64,000 bases of DNA from Chelativorans salis (GTDB lineage Bacteria; Pseudomonadota; Alphaproteobacteria; Rhizobiales; Rhizobiaceae). Shown piece after piece: positions 16,669 to 26,578 of the stretch. How positions within the stretch are numbered: the stretch's first letter is position 1; each line of letters starts with the position of its first letter. Where the stretch lies: NCBI RefSeq assembly GCF_025336525.1, contig NZ_JAOCZP010000004.1, positions 62,001-126,000 on the forward strand. The letters run 5' to 3'. Below the pieces are notes generated by a model that was not told the DNA's origin, made no database searches, and saw only the letters and a program-made list of their open reading frames with translations. Both the position numbers and the translations under genes were made by a program.

Positions 16669-18206
16669 CACTCACCCTCACCCCCGGCGCCGTCTCCATC
16701 CACACGCTCGAGCGCATCTGGCGCGAGGGCTCGACTATGTACCTCGATCCCTCCTGCCATCCGGCCATAGAGGCCTCCGCGGCCCGCATCGCCGAGATCG
16801 CCGCTGGCGAGGGTGCCATCTACGGCGTCAACACCGGCTTCGGCAAACTCGCCAGCGTGCGCGTTCCGGCCGAGGACGTGGCAGCGCTCCAGCGCAACCT
16901 CATTCTCTCCCACTGCTGCGGTGTCGGCGCCCCGCTGAGCGAAGACATCGTGCGCCTCGTCATGGCGCTGAAGCTGATGTCGCTCGGCCGCGGCGCCTCG
17001 GGCGTGCGCATGGAGATCATCCGGCTCCTGGAGGAGATGCCGGCGCGCGGCGTTATCCCCGTCATTCCCGAAAAAGGCTCCGTCGGCGCCTCCGGCGATC
17101 TCGCACCGCTCGCGCACCTGGGAGCGGCTATGACAGGCGAGGGCGAAGCCTGGTACAAAGGCGAAAGATTGCCGGCCAATGAAGCATTGGAAAAGGCAGG
17201 CCTTTCCCCGGTGGTGCTTGCTGCCAAGGAGGGGCTGGCGCTCATCAACGGCACACAGGTCTCCACCGCGCTGGCGCTTGCCGGCCTCTTCCGCGCCCAT
17301 CGCGCCGCCCGCTCGGCGCTGATCACCGGCGCGCTGTCGACCGACGCCGCCATGGGATCCTCCGCCCCCTTCCACCCGGAAATCCACGCCTTGCGCGGGC
17401 ACGGCGGCCAGATCGACACGGCGGCCGCCCTTTGGAAGCTGCTCGACGGCTCGGAAATCCGCGAGAGCCACCGCGAGGGCGACGAGCGCGTGCAGGACCC
17501 CTACTGCATCCGCTGTCAGCCGCAGGTCGACGGCGCCTGCCTCGACATCCTGCGCCAGGCCGCACGCACGCTGACCATCGAGGCCAATGCCGTGACCGAC
17601 AATCCGCTTGTGCTTTCGGACGGCCAGGTGGTGTCGGGCGGCAACTTCCATGCCGAGCCGGTGGCGCTCGCCGCCGACCAGATCGCGCTCGCCATTTGCG
17701 AGATCGGCGCCATCGCCCAGCGGCGCATCGCCCTCCTGGTCGATCCCGCGCTCTCCTTCGGCCTGCCGGCCTTCCTAGCCAAGCGACCCGGCCTCAATTC
17801 CGGCCTGATGATCGCCGAGGTCACCTCCGCCGCGCTGATGTCGGAAAACAAGCAGATGGCGCATCCGGCCTCGGTGGACTCAACCCCCACCTCCGCCAAC
17901 CAGGAAGACCACGTCTCCATGGCCTGCCACGGTGCGCGGCGGCTTCTCGCCATGACCGAAAACCTCTTCGGCATCGTCGGCATCGAGGCGGTGACCGCAG
18001 CGCAAGGCGTAGACCTGCGCGCGCCACTCAAAACGAGTGCCGAGCTGCAAAAGGCGCACGCCGCGATCCGTGGCGCGGTGCCCACGCTGGAGGTGGACCG
18101 CTTCATGGCGGGCGATCTGGAAGCGGCCATCGCGCTGGTGCGTACGGGCGAACTCAACGGCAGCGTCGCGCCGGACATCCTGCCGGAGCTGAGGAGCGAG
18201 CCATGA
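16665..18206 (+). CDS. hutH: Histidine ammonia-lyase
   Basis: A 513-residue lyase that removes ammonia from histidine to give urocanate, the first step of the pathway and the source of the HutC inducer. The Ala142-Ser143-Gly144 triplet in [16 protein letters not shown] forms the MIO electrophile. Other family motifs are [12 protein letters not shown], the active-site NPLVLSDG region and [17 protein letters not shown] (the reading here is [15 protein letters not shown]). Length matches the family. It overlaps hutI and hutG by 4 bp at each end, so expression is tightly coupled. Confidence 0.97.
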   Translation: MTLTLTPGAVSIHTLERIWREGSTMYLDPSCHPAIEASAARIAEIAAGEGAIYGVNTGFGKLASVRVPAEDVAALQRNLILSHCCGVGAPLSEDIVRLVMALKLMSLGRGASGVRMEIIRLLEEMPARGVIPVIPEKGSVGASGDLAPLAHLGAAMTGEGEAWYKGERLPANEALEKAGLSPVVLAAKEGLALINGTQVSTALALAGLFRAHRAARSALITGALSTDAAMGSSAPFHPEIHALRGHGGQIDTAAALWKLLDGSEIRESHREGDERVQDPYCIRCQPQVDGACLDILRQAARTLTIEANAVTDNPLVLSDGQVVSGGNFHAEPVALAADQIALAICEIGAIAQRRIALLVDPALSFGLPAFLAKRPGLNSGLMIAEVTSAALMSENKQMAHPASVDSTPTSANQEDHVSMACHGARRLLAMTENLFGIVGIEAVTAAQGVDLRAPLKTSAELQKAHAAIRGAVPTLEVDRFMAGDLEAAIALVRTGELNGSVAPDILPELRSEP

Positions 18207-19011
18207 TACCGGTCGAGGCCGTTCAAGGTACATCACCCGTCATCCTCGGCCTACCGCATACCGGCACCTACGTGCCGGAGGAGATCCGGGCGCGGCTAAA
18301 TGCCGAGGGACAAAAGCTCCGCGATACGGATTGGCACGTGCACGACCTCTACCGGGACCTGCTGCCGCAAGCCACCACCGTACGCGCCACCTTCCACCGC
18401 TACGTCATCGACGCCAACCGCGATCCATCGGGGCAGAGCCTCTACCCTGGGCAGAACACCACCGGCCTCGTACCCCTCATCGATTTCGACAACCAGCCCC
18501 TCTGGCGCGAAGGCGAGGAGCCCGATGAGGCCGACATCCAGGCGCGGCTCGCCGCCTTCCACCGCCCATACCACACGGCGCTGGAGGCCGAGATCGCCCG
18601 CGTCAAGGCGCTCCACGGCGTCATCGTTCTCTACGACTGCCACTCGATCCGCTCCCACTGCCCGTTCCTCTTCGACGGCACGCTGCCGGACTTCAACATT
18701 GGCACCGACAACGGTGCGACCTGTGCGGAGGAGATTGAAGCGGCGGTGGCGGAGATCTGTATCGGCGCACAAGGCTACACGAGCGTGCTCAACGGCCGCT
18801 TCCGCGGCGGCTGGACGACACGGCACTACGGACAGCCGCACGAAGGCGTCCATGCCATCCAAATGGAGCTTACCCAGTCGACCTACCTAGCGCGCGAGAT
18901 CGAGCCCTTCGCCTATGACGAGACGAAGGCTCGCCGCCTGCGCCCGCATCTCCGGGCCATTCTGGAGCGGCTGGAGGCGATTGCGCATTCCCTGAAGGCG
19001 AACAGCGAGCG

Positions 19012-19015
<4 letters not shown>
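18203..19015 (+). CDS. hutG: N-formylglutamate deformylase
   Basis: A 270-residue zinc hydrolase that cleaves N-formylglutamate to glutamate and formate, the last step after HutF. Family motifs are [15 protein letters not shown] near the N-terminus, [32 protein letters not shown] and [10 protein letters not shown], which carry the putative metal His residues. The start ATG overlaps the hutH stop, and the stop overlaps the hutU start. Together with hutF it shows that the organism uses the five-step route ending in formate, and not direct formiminoglutamase. Confidence 0.93.
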
Positions 19016-20685
<1,670 letters not shown>

Positions 20686-20762
20686 GCCGGCCGAGAAGGC
20701 CGCGGGCGGGAGGTCCGCTCGGGGCCCCGGTTGAACCTGGTACCGCCTGCGAGGCGGGTGCC

Positions 20763-21317
20763 CTACTGGAGATTGAACGTATAGAGGTAGTCACCCTCCG
20801 CGGCCTGAGCATGGCAAGGGATGCAGCCTTGATCGGCGCCCTTTCCGACACGACCGGCGAGCGACATACCTTGCGGGTTCTGGTCAAGCGAACCGTCGGC
20901 CAGATACTTCGCCCAGAACCAATCCTGGTTCTCCGGATCGTAACCCTGCTCGCGCTTGAACATCACCGTGATCGAATCCATGTGCTCGCCTCGGTCGCCC
21001 TGCACGTCTTCGACGGTCACCCCCTCCGGTCCGTAATTACGCTTCACCACAACAAGGCCGGTATGGCCCTCGACGTCGATATCGCGATAGAGCGTCTCGA
21101 GGATGACGCCGTGCGGGTCAGTGCCCTCGTAAGGCACCGTGTTGACGGCATTGTCGCCCGCCAAATTCTCCTCGTTCAGCCGCTCCCACAAGGTCTGGGA
21201 ATAAGCGGTGTCCTCTTCGTTTCCGAACGGCTGATCCTGACTGACTGCGGTTGCCACCAGCCCGGTGGCGGCCAATCCAGTCGCAACAGCGGCAATGAGG
21301 ATCCTGCTTCGTGGCAT
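20763..21317 (-). CDS. Cytochrome P460-like exported c-type haem protein
   Basis: A 184-residue protein with an N-terminal hydrophobic signal (ILIAAVATGLAATGLVATAVS) and a single c-type haem motif CIPCH near the C-terminus (GCIPCHAQAAEGDYLYTF). The middle part, VVVKRNYGP and DWFWAKYLADGS, fits the cytochrome P460/cytochrome c'-beta family. Members are periplasmic; some oxidise hydroxylamine or bind NO in ammonia and methane oxidisers, but most homologues in heterotrophs are uncharacterised. Whether a Lys crosslinks the haem, as in true P460, cannot be judged by eye. The start ATG at 21317 has GGAGGCGC upstream. It converges on hutU and shows no operon partner. Confidence 0.8.
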   Translation of the reverse strand: MPRSRILIAAVATGLAATGLVATAVSQDQPFGNEEDTAYSQTLWERLNEENLAGDNAVNTVPYEGTDPHGVILETLYRDIDVEGHTGLVVVKRNYGPEGVTVEDVQGDRGEHMDSITVMFKREQGYDPENQDWFWAKYLADGSLDQNPQGMSLAGRVGKGADQGCIPCHAQAAEGDYLYTFNLQ

Positions 21318-21649
21318 GATGCGCCTCCCTTAGGTATAGAGGAACCATCAACTGCAACGCAGGGCGGGAGGGAAAGTTTTCGCCGGTCAGACACAATTGC
21401 GTGAAGGCGCGCGACTATTTTCCAGCTGGATCAATGCTTCTCGACAAGACCGAGGAGTTGACGTGTCGCGCCAGAAGGCGATGAGGTCGGAACCGAAATG
21501 GTACCGCACGATGACCGCGCCAAGAGATTGTCGCCATCCACCTTCACGCGGGGATAAATTTCGACCCGGTTTCCCGCCAACCCATTGACCCCCCACAACA
21601 TGCAAACTTTTCTCGCAGGAATTTTCGCCCCCACCTCACGCCGCCCTTA

Positions 21650-21935
21650 TCATGGTCCCCATCGCTCTCGCGGGAACCGGGTCCGGACCGGGGATCAGGG
21701 AGAGCGGCGGCAGCCTCCCCCTTCAGGAACGGTACCTGGAGGCATGTGAGGGCCCGCGAACAGGCCGGAGTCCGGCAGGCCCATCGCAAGATGGGCGATG
21801 GCGGATGCGGAAAAGCCGCGGGGTTCGGCAAAGGCGCTTCACTGCGTGTGTCCGTCCGGAGCCAGAAAGAGCCCTTAGACCGGTCGAATGTCGGGACAGC
21901 GGCCGGCGGGGCGCGTTGCGCGCGCCTTAAAATGA
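21650..21935 (+). ncRNA. Candidate structured RNA (unrecognised)
   Basis: The stretch packs many short stems into under 300 bases. These include GCCCATC-GCAA-GATGGGC, a perfect 7-bp stem closed by a GNRA tetraloop on the plus strand; GCCGG-AGT-CCGGC; GCGG-AAAAG-CCGC; GGGAG/CTCCC; the palindrome GGTCCGGACC; and a final GGCGCG-TTGCG-CGCGCC followed by TTAAAAT. It does not match RNase P, tmRNA, SRP, 6S or the cobalamin, TPP, glycine or SAM riboswitches by the signatures I know. No convincing promoter was seen. A GC-rich relic without function is the main alternative. Confidence 0.3.
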
Positions 21936-22073
21936 ATAGAGTGGCTCGGACAACGCGCCCCGCTTCCCACCCAATCACAAAGGCCAGACGGCGACAGCCG
22001 GGCGTGGCGACAATGAAACGCGCCTGCATTCACCGCTTGCCCATTGAATCAGCAAAGGAGGGCGTTGACGACC

Positions 22074-22202
22074 ATGTGCCCGAAACCACCGCGCGCGCCA
22101 TTGATTGCCCCGCCGGTTTGGGCGACTATCGCCTCCCTTTCGCCGGGGCTTCGTTATTCTGTCATGCAAATCGCCTATTGCGTCCCGATCTGCGAGGATT
22201 GA
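22074..22202 (+). CDS. Possible 42-residue leader peptide or small ORF upstream of phosphonate genes
   Basis: An ATG at 22074 opens a 42-codon frame ending 5 bp before the DUF1045 start. An AAGGAGG box lies 11 bases upstream, somewhat far, although an in-frame TTG at 22065 is also possible. The peptide is Pro-rich at the N-terminus and has Cys near both ends (MCPKPPRAP...CVPICED). I do not recognise it. It could be a translated leader or simply chance; there is no codon-usage support. Confidence 0.25.
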   Translation: MCPKPPRAPLIAPPVWATIASLSPGLRYSVMQIAYCVPICED

Positions 22203-22207
22203 TACCC

Positions 22208-22915
22208 ATGCGCTATGCAATCTATTTCACACCGGACCAGGACGACCCGCTAGGCCGTGTTGCCGCGCGCTGGCTGGGGCGCAGCGTCTTCGGCCGTCAG
22301 GTGCCCGCGCCGGTGGCGGTCGACACTTTTTCCGCCGCCGAGATCGCCTTCCATACTGCTGCACCCCGCCGCTACGGCTTCCACGCGACGCTCAAGGCGC
22401 CGTTCCGCCTTGCTGAGGGCAGGAGCGAGGGGGAACTGACCGCCGCCCTTGCGCAATTCGCTGCAGAGCGCGAGCCGGTTGTCCTCGAGCGCATTAAGGC
22501 AACGCGGCTCGGCAGCTTCTTCGCCATCGTGCCGGAGACACCGTCTCCCGAGCTCGACCGGCTGGCGGGCGAGGTGGTGGAGGAATTCGAGCCTTTCCGT
22601 GCTCCGCTGACACCGGAGGAGATCGAGCGCCGCGGCCCCGAGAATCTGACCCCCGAGCAGCTAAAAAATCTCCACAAATGGGGATATCCCTATGTTTTCG
22701 ACGCGTTCCGCTTCCATATGACATTGACGGGACGGGTGCCGGAGGCGGAAGCCAAGCGCATGGAGCGGGCGATCGACGCCTTCTTCGGCCCGCTGCTTCT
22801 GGAGCCCCTGGAGCTGTCGTCGCTTGCGCTCTTCGCCGAGCCGGAGCCGGGCGCGCCATTCCACATCAAGTCCTTCCACGCCATTGGCGGCGAGAGGGAG
22901 AGGAAGACCGCCTGA
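22208..22915 (+). CDS. DUF1045 phosphonate-associated 2H phosphoesterase-like protein
   Basis: A 235-residue protein of the DUF1045 family, found with C-P lyase genes. It has two H-x-T motifs, His-Ala-Thr in RYGFHATLKAPF and His-Met-Thr in FRFHMTLTGR, which is the hallmark of the 2H phosphoesterase superfamily that opens cyclic phosphodiesters. In the C-P lyase pathway of Escherichia coli, PhnP opens the cyclic ribose phosphate; DUF1045 may do the same job in rhizobia. That is an inference. A GAGG box precedes the ATG at 22208. The stop is directly followed by the phnM start, so they form one operon with phnN. Confidence 0.85.
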   Translation: MRYAIYFTPDQDDPLGRVAARWLGRSVFGRQVPAPVAVDTFSAAEIAFHTAAPRRYGFHATLKAPFRLAEGRSEGELTAALAQFAAEREPVVLERIKATRLGSFFAIVPETPSPELDRLAGEVVEEFEPFRAPLTPEEIERRGPENLTPEQLKNLHKWGYPYVFDAFRFHMTLTGRVPEAEAKRMERAIDAFFGPLLLEPLELSSLALFAEPEPGAPFHIKSFHAIGGERERKTA

Positions 22916-24055
22916 ATGACGCATGAAACGATCCTGAGGAATGCCCGCATCGTGCTCGCCGACGAGGTTATCGACGGCAGCGTAGTGCTCCGCGATGGCC
23001 GCATCGCCGACATCGCGGCCGGCCCCGCGCAGGCGGGCGATGATCTCGAAGGCGATTTCCTCATTCCAGGCCTCGTGGAACTGCACACGGACCATCTGGA
23101 AGGGCACTACGCTCCGCGGCCCAAAGTGCGGTGGAATCCGCTCGCTGCTGTTCTCGCCCACGATGCGCAGGTCGCCTCCTCCGGCATCACCACGGTATTC
23201 GACGCGCTGCGCGTCGGCCTCGACGAAGAGGGCGACGTGGACGCGGAAGGGATGCGCAGCCTGGCCGATGCTATCGAGGAGAGCCTCGCCGCCGACCGGC
23301 TGCGCGCCGACCATTTCCTGCACCTGCGCTGCGAGGTCTCGGCGTCCGACTGCCTTTCCGCCTTTTCGCTCTTCGAGGGCGACCGTCACGTTAAGCTCGC
23401 CTCGCTGATGGACCACTCGCCGGGCCAGCGCCAGTTCATCAATCTCGACGCCTACGCGGCCTATTACAAGGTGAAGATGAAGCTGTCGGACGAGGCATTC
23501 CGCCGTTTCTGCGATAAGCGCATGGAGGAGTCGCGCCGCAACGCCGGGCCCAACCGGCGGGCCATCTCGGCCGCCTGTAAGGAGCGCGGCATCATCCTCG
23601 CCAGCCATGACGACGCCACGCCCGAACATGTGAGCGAGGCATCGATGGACGGCGTGCGTGTGGCGGAGTTTCCGACCACGGCGGCAGCGGCCAGGGCCTC
23701 GAAAGAGGCGGGGATGGCCGTGCTTATGGGCGCGCCCAATCTGGTGCGCGGCGGCTCCCATTCCGGCAACGTCTCGGCGCAGGAACTGGCCGAGGGCGGC
23801 GATCTCGACATCCTGTCCTCCGATTACATCCCATTCAGCCTGATCCAGGCCGCCTTCTCCTTGAGCGAGCTGGTCGACGGCATCGGCCTGCCGCAAACCG
23901 TCGCTAAGGTATCGAGGATCCCGGCCGAGGCTGTTGGGCTTGTTGACCGCGGTGTCATCGAGCCGGGACGGCGGGCCGACCTCGTGCGCGTGCGGCTCGA
24001 CGGCGGCATTCCCGTGGTGCGCACCGTGTGGCGCGAGGGGCGGCGCGTGGCATGA
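22916..24055 (+). CDS. phnM: Alpha-D-ribose 1-methylphosphonate 5-triphosphate diphosphatase PhnM
   Basis: A 379-residue amidohydrolase-superfamily enzyme of phosphonate breakdown, which releases pyrophosphate from ribose methylphosphonate triphosphate before C-P bond cleavage. The metal motif appears as VELHTDHLEGHYAPRPKVRW, where the family has HTDNLE-H, and later SHDDATPEHV and SSDYIPFSL supply further ligands. Length and motif order fit PhnM. The ATG at 22916 abuts the DUF1045 stop, and its last bases overlap the phnN start by 4 bp. The C-P lyase core genes phnGHIJKL are not in the window. Confidence 0.92.
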   Translation: MTHETILRNARIVLADEVIDGSVVLRDGRIADIAAGPAQAGDDLEGDFLIPGLVELHTDHLEGHYAPRPKVRWNPLAAVLAHDAQVASSGITTVFDALRVGLDEEGDVDAEGMRSLADAIEESLAADRLRADHFLHLRCEVSASDCLSAFSLFEGDRHVKLASLMDHSPGQRQFINLDAYAAYYKVKMKLSDEAFRRFCDKRMEESRRNAGPNRRAISAACKERGIILASHDDATPEHVSEASMDGVRVAEFPTTAAAARASKEAGMAVLMGAPNLVRGGSHSGNVSAQELAEGGDLDILSSDYIPFSLIQAAFSLSELVDGIGLPQTVAKVSRIPAEAVGLVDRGVIEPGRRADLVRVRLDGGIPVVRTVWREGRRVA

Positions 24056-24684
24056 TGGTTTCGGCGAGCATAGAGCGTGCGCAGGCGCAGGAGCCCTTTC
24101 CCATCCGCCAGGGCGTGTTCGTCGCTGTGGCGGGACCGTCCGGCGCCGGCAAGGATTCAGTGATGGACTACGCCAGGCAAAGGCTTGGGGGCCTTGCTCG
24201 CGAGATCGTCTTCGCGCGACGCGTCATCACACGCCCGATGGACGCCGGCGGTGAGGAGCACGACACGCTGGACGAAGCTGCCTTCGAGCGCGGGCGGGCG
24301 GCAGGGTGTTTTGCCTTGAGCTGGCGCGCCAACGGCCTCAGCTATGCGCTGCCGGCGGAGATCGACGGGACGATGCGCAGCGGCGGCGTGGCGGTAGCCA
24401 ATGTATCGCGCGCCGTCATCCCGGCGCTCAGGGAGCGTTATGCCCATGTCCTCCCCGTCATCGTGACCGCGCCACCTGAGGTGCTGGCCGACCGGCTTTC
24501 CCGGCGCGGGAGGGAGACACGCGAGGAGGTGCTGGCCCGGCTGGCACGCGGTGCGGATAGCGAGCTCAAGGTGGAGGACGCGACCCTCATCGACAATTCG
24601 GGGCCGCTGGAGGTCGCCGGAGAACGCTTCCTGGCGGTACTGCGCAAGGCGGCTGCCTGGAGCGACGTCTGTGATATGGTCTGA
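24052..24684 (+). CDS. phnN: Ribose 1,5-bisphosphate phosphokinase PhnN
   Basis: A 210-residue guanylate-kinase-like protein that phosphorylates ribose 1,5-bisphosphate to PRPP, returning the ribose from C-P lyase to nucleotide synthesis. The P-loop is VAVAGPSGAGKDSVMDYAR, followed by FARRVITRPMDAGGEEHDTL and FALSWRANGLSYALP, all typical of PhnN. The ATG at 24052 overlaps the phnM stop (ATGATG); the protein has an ordinary N-terminal extension of about 20 residues before the P-loop. The adenosine deaminase gene starts 27 bp after it and may be in the same operon. Confidence 0.92.
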   Translation: MMVSASIERAQAQEPFPIRQGVFVAVAGPSGAGKDSVMDYARQRLGGLAREIVFARRVITRPMDAGGEEHDTLDEAAFERGRAAGCFALSWRANGLSYALPAEIDGTMRSGGVAVANVSRAVIPALRERYAHVLPVIVTAPPEVLADRLSRRGRETREEVLARLARGADSELKVEDATLIDNSGPLEVAGERFLAVLRKAAAWSDVCDMV

Positions 24685-24711
24685 TCCGTTTTTGCCGAGG
24701 ATCGGACCCGG

Positions 24712-25704
24712 ATGCTGCTCAAAGCGGAACTGCATTGCCACATCGAAGGCGCGGCTCTGCCCGCGCTCGTCACAAGCCAGGCGGAGAAATATGGCGCGGA
24801 CGTCTCCGCCTTCATCCGCGACGGCGCCTATCACTGGCACGATTTTTCGAGCTTCCTCGCGGCCTACGACGCCGCCGCAAACCTCTTCCGCAGCGAAGAG
24901 GATTACGCCGCCCTGGCTGAGACCTATCTGACGGGTCTCGCGAACGAAGGCGCCATCTACTCCGAGTTCTTCACCTCGCCCGACCACGCCGAACGCGCCG
25001 GCCTTTCGCCTCAGGCCTATACGGCCGGACTCGGCGAAGGCATCGTCCGCGCCAGGGCGAAGACCGGCATCGAAGGGCGAATGATCGTCACCGGCGTGCG
25101 CCATTTCGGCCCGGCGGCGGTGGAGAAGGCGGCGCGCTTCGCCGCCACCTGCGGACACCCTCTGGTGACAGGCTTCGGCATGGCCGGCGACGAGCGCAGT
25201 GGCCACCCACGCGATTTCGTCCGCGCCTTCGACATCGCCCGCGAGGCGGGGCTGGGAATCACCGTGCACGCGGGCGAATTTGGCGGCGCCGACAGTGTCG
25301 AGGCGGCGCTCGACTACTTCGCTCCAACACGCATCGGCCACGGCGTGCGCACGGTCGAGGACCCCGATCTGGTGCGCCGTGTTGCGGAGGAAGGTGTGGT
25401 GCTGGAGGTCTGCCCGGTTTCGAACGTGGTGCTCGGTGTCTTCCCGGACTACACGCATCATCCCTTCCCGCAACTCCATGCCGCCGGCTGCCGCCTCACG
25501 CTCAATTCCGACGATCCGCCGCATTTCCACACCAGCATCGGCCACGAATATGCGGTTGCTTCACGGCATTTCGATCTTGATGAAGCTGCGCTGACAGCGG
25601 TGACATGCACCGCGCTCGAAGCCGCTTTCGTGGACGAGGAGACGCGACGCACGCTCCTCTCCCGCCTCGCCGAAGCAGAAGCAGCCCAAGTGGTGGCCGA
25701 ATAA
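24712..25704 (+). CDS. add: Adenosine deaminase family protein
   Basis: A 330-residue zinc hydrolase that deaminates adenosine to inosine, or adenine to hypoxanthine, in purine salvage. The metal and catalytic motifs are complete: [26 protein letters not shown] with the general-acid Glu, [16 protein letters not shown] and LNSDDPPHF. The short N-terminus before the first His motif is usual. It follows phnN by 27 bp on the same strand; the link between phosphonate breakdown, PRPP and purine salvage is suggestive but unproven. Distinguishing adenosine from adenine deaminase would need a phylogeny. Confidence 0.9.
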   Translation: MLLKAELHCHIEGAALPALVTSQAEKYGADVSAFIRDGAYHWHDFSSFLAAYDAAANLFRSEEDYAALAETYLTGLANEGAIYSEFFTSPDHAERAGLSPQAYTAGLGEGIVRARAKTGIEGRMIVTGVRHFGPAAVEKAARFAATCGHPLVTGFGMAGDERSGHPRDFVRAFDIAREAGLGITVHAGEFGGADSVEAALDYFAPTRIGHGVRTVEDPDLVRRVAEEGVVLEVCPVSNVVLGVFPDYTHHPFPQLHAAGCRLTLNSDDPPHFHTSIGHEYAVASRHFDLDEAALTAVTCTALEAAFVDEETRRTLLSRLAEAEAAQVVAE

Positions 25705-25710
25705 AAGATA

Positions 25711-25761
25711 AACCACCTGGTTGACTGTGGCGCAAAGCGCGCTATCCTAAACCATATGGTT
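25711..25761 (+). promoter_or_regulatory. arsR promoter with twin AACCAYMTGGTT operators
   Basis: A sigma70-like promoter reads TTGACT (25721-25726), a 16-bp spacer and TATCCT (25743-25748). Two near-identical palindromes flank it: AACCACCTGGTT at 25711-25722, overlapping the -35 box, and AACCATATGGTT at 25750-25761, which contains the start codon of the regulator. Transcription would begin at or one or two bases before the ATG at 25756, giving a leaderless message. The layout suggests tight autorepression. Confidence 0.75.
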
Positions 25762-26112
25762 GAACAAGAGCCCGCCACCCTCGACGCCGTTTTCCATGCG
25801 CTGTCCGATTCCACCCGTCGCGCCATGTTGCGGGAGCTGGCGGGCGGTGAGCAGAGCGTCAGCGCACTGGCCGCGCCATTCTCGATGTCGCTGGCCGGCG
25901 CGTCGAAGCACGTGAAGGTCCTGGAATCAGCCGGCCTCGTCCGCCGTCGCATCGCCGGCCGCACCCATTACTGCCGGCTCGACGCGGCCCGGCTCGCCGA
26001 GGCCGAGGCGTGGCTGCGCTATTACGAGCGCTTCTGGACCAGGCGGCTCGACACGCTGGAAGCGCTGCTCAAAGCGGAGGATGAGCGGCAAAGGGAAGGG
26101 GAGAACCCATGA
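25756..26112 (+). CDS. ArsR-family transcriptional regulator
   Basis: A 118-residue winged-helix repressor. The recognition region is FHALSDSTRRAMLRELAGGEQSVSALAAPFSMSLAGASKHVKVLESAGLVRRRIAGRTHY. The metal-binding Cys motifs of ArsR/SmtB sensors are absent, so it belongs to the SdpR-like group that senses other signals and is often paired with SRPBCC (AHSA1) proteins. Its ATG is embedded in an operator palindrome and there is no ribosome-binding site, consistent with a leaderless transcript. Its stop overlaps the start of the first SRPBCC gene by 4 bp. Confidence 0.92.
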   Translation: MVEQEPATLDAVFHALSDSTRRAMLRELAGGEQSVSALAAPFSMSLAGASKHVKVLESAGLVRRRIAGRTHYCRLDAARLAEAEAWLRYYERFWTRRLDTLEALLKAEDERQREGENP

Positions 26113-26576
26113 GCCACGACACGTTTTCGCTCAGAATCACACGCAAATTCGACGCCGCGCCCGAGCGGGTCTTCGACGCCTGGCTCGATCCGGAAAAGGT
26201 GCGCGCCTGGATGGGGATGGCGCTTTCCGATTTCGGGCTTTCGGGCGATGTGCGGCGTGTCGAGATTGAACCCCGCATCGGCGGCCGCTTCACCTTCTCC
26301 GACATGCGCGAGGAGGGGGAGGCTGTGCATTGGGGTTCCTATCTTGCCATCGACCGCCCGCGAAAGTTGGTCTTCACTTGGTTCACCTCCGAGGAGGAAG
26401 AGAAGAAAGGCATCTCCACGGTGACGATCACCATCGAGCCGGACGGCCAAGGCGCGCTGCTGACCCTCCTGCACGAGATGGATTCGCAGTGGGCCGAGTA
26501 TGAGGAGCAGATCACCACCGGCTGGACGCAGATGCTCGGGATGCAGGCGCGCCTGCTCGAACGGCAAGCGAGGTGA
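26109..26576 (+). CDS. SRPBCC (AHSA1-like) domain protein 1
   Basis: A 155-residue START/Bet v1-like (SRPBCC, Aha1-type) protein that forms a helix-grip fold with a hydrophobic pocket. Typical parts are ITRKFDAAPERVFDAWLDPEKVRAWMG at the N-terminus, EIEPRIGGRFTFSDMRE in the middle, and LTLLHEMDSQWAEYEEQITTGWTQML near the end. The start overlaps the arsR stop (ATGA), so regulator and protein are coupled. The ligand is unknown; family members bind lipids or small hydrophobic molecules. Confidence 0.88.
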   Translation: MSHDTFSLRITRKFDAAPERVFDAWLDPEKVRAWMGMALSDFGLSGDVRRVEIEPRIGGRFTFSDMREEGEAVHWGSYLAIDRPRKLVFTWFTSEEEEKKGISTVTITIEPDGQGALLTLLHEMDSQWAEYEEQITTGWTQMLGMQARLLERQAR

Positions 26577-26578
26577 GC

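Larger units (their letters stand above)
21318..22207. other. 890-bp stretch with no confident protein gene
   Basis: Between the cytochrome gene (reverse) and the phosphonate genes (forward) no reading frame looks like a real protein; the long frames that exist have low-complexity, repeat-like translations. The first 300 bp have mixed composition and presumably hold the cytochrome promoter. The middle, about 21650-21935, is GC-rich and full of stable hairpins (listed separately). The last 130 bp contain a short frame at 22074-22202 and a CTGTCAT motif. Confidence 0.6.

Noticed and set aside
21544..22029. A 161-codon reverse-strand frame and a long forward frame running into DUF1045 within the gene-free stretch
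   Set aside because: Their translations are Pro/Arg/Ser-rich without any family resemblance and are what GC-rich structured DNA gives by chance. The DUF1045 start at 22208 has its own ribosome-binding site.
26573..26575. GTG start for the second SRPBCC gene overlapping the previous stop
   Set aside because: It would leave no room for a ribosome-binding site, while the ATG six bases later has AGG at good spacing.
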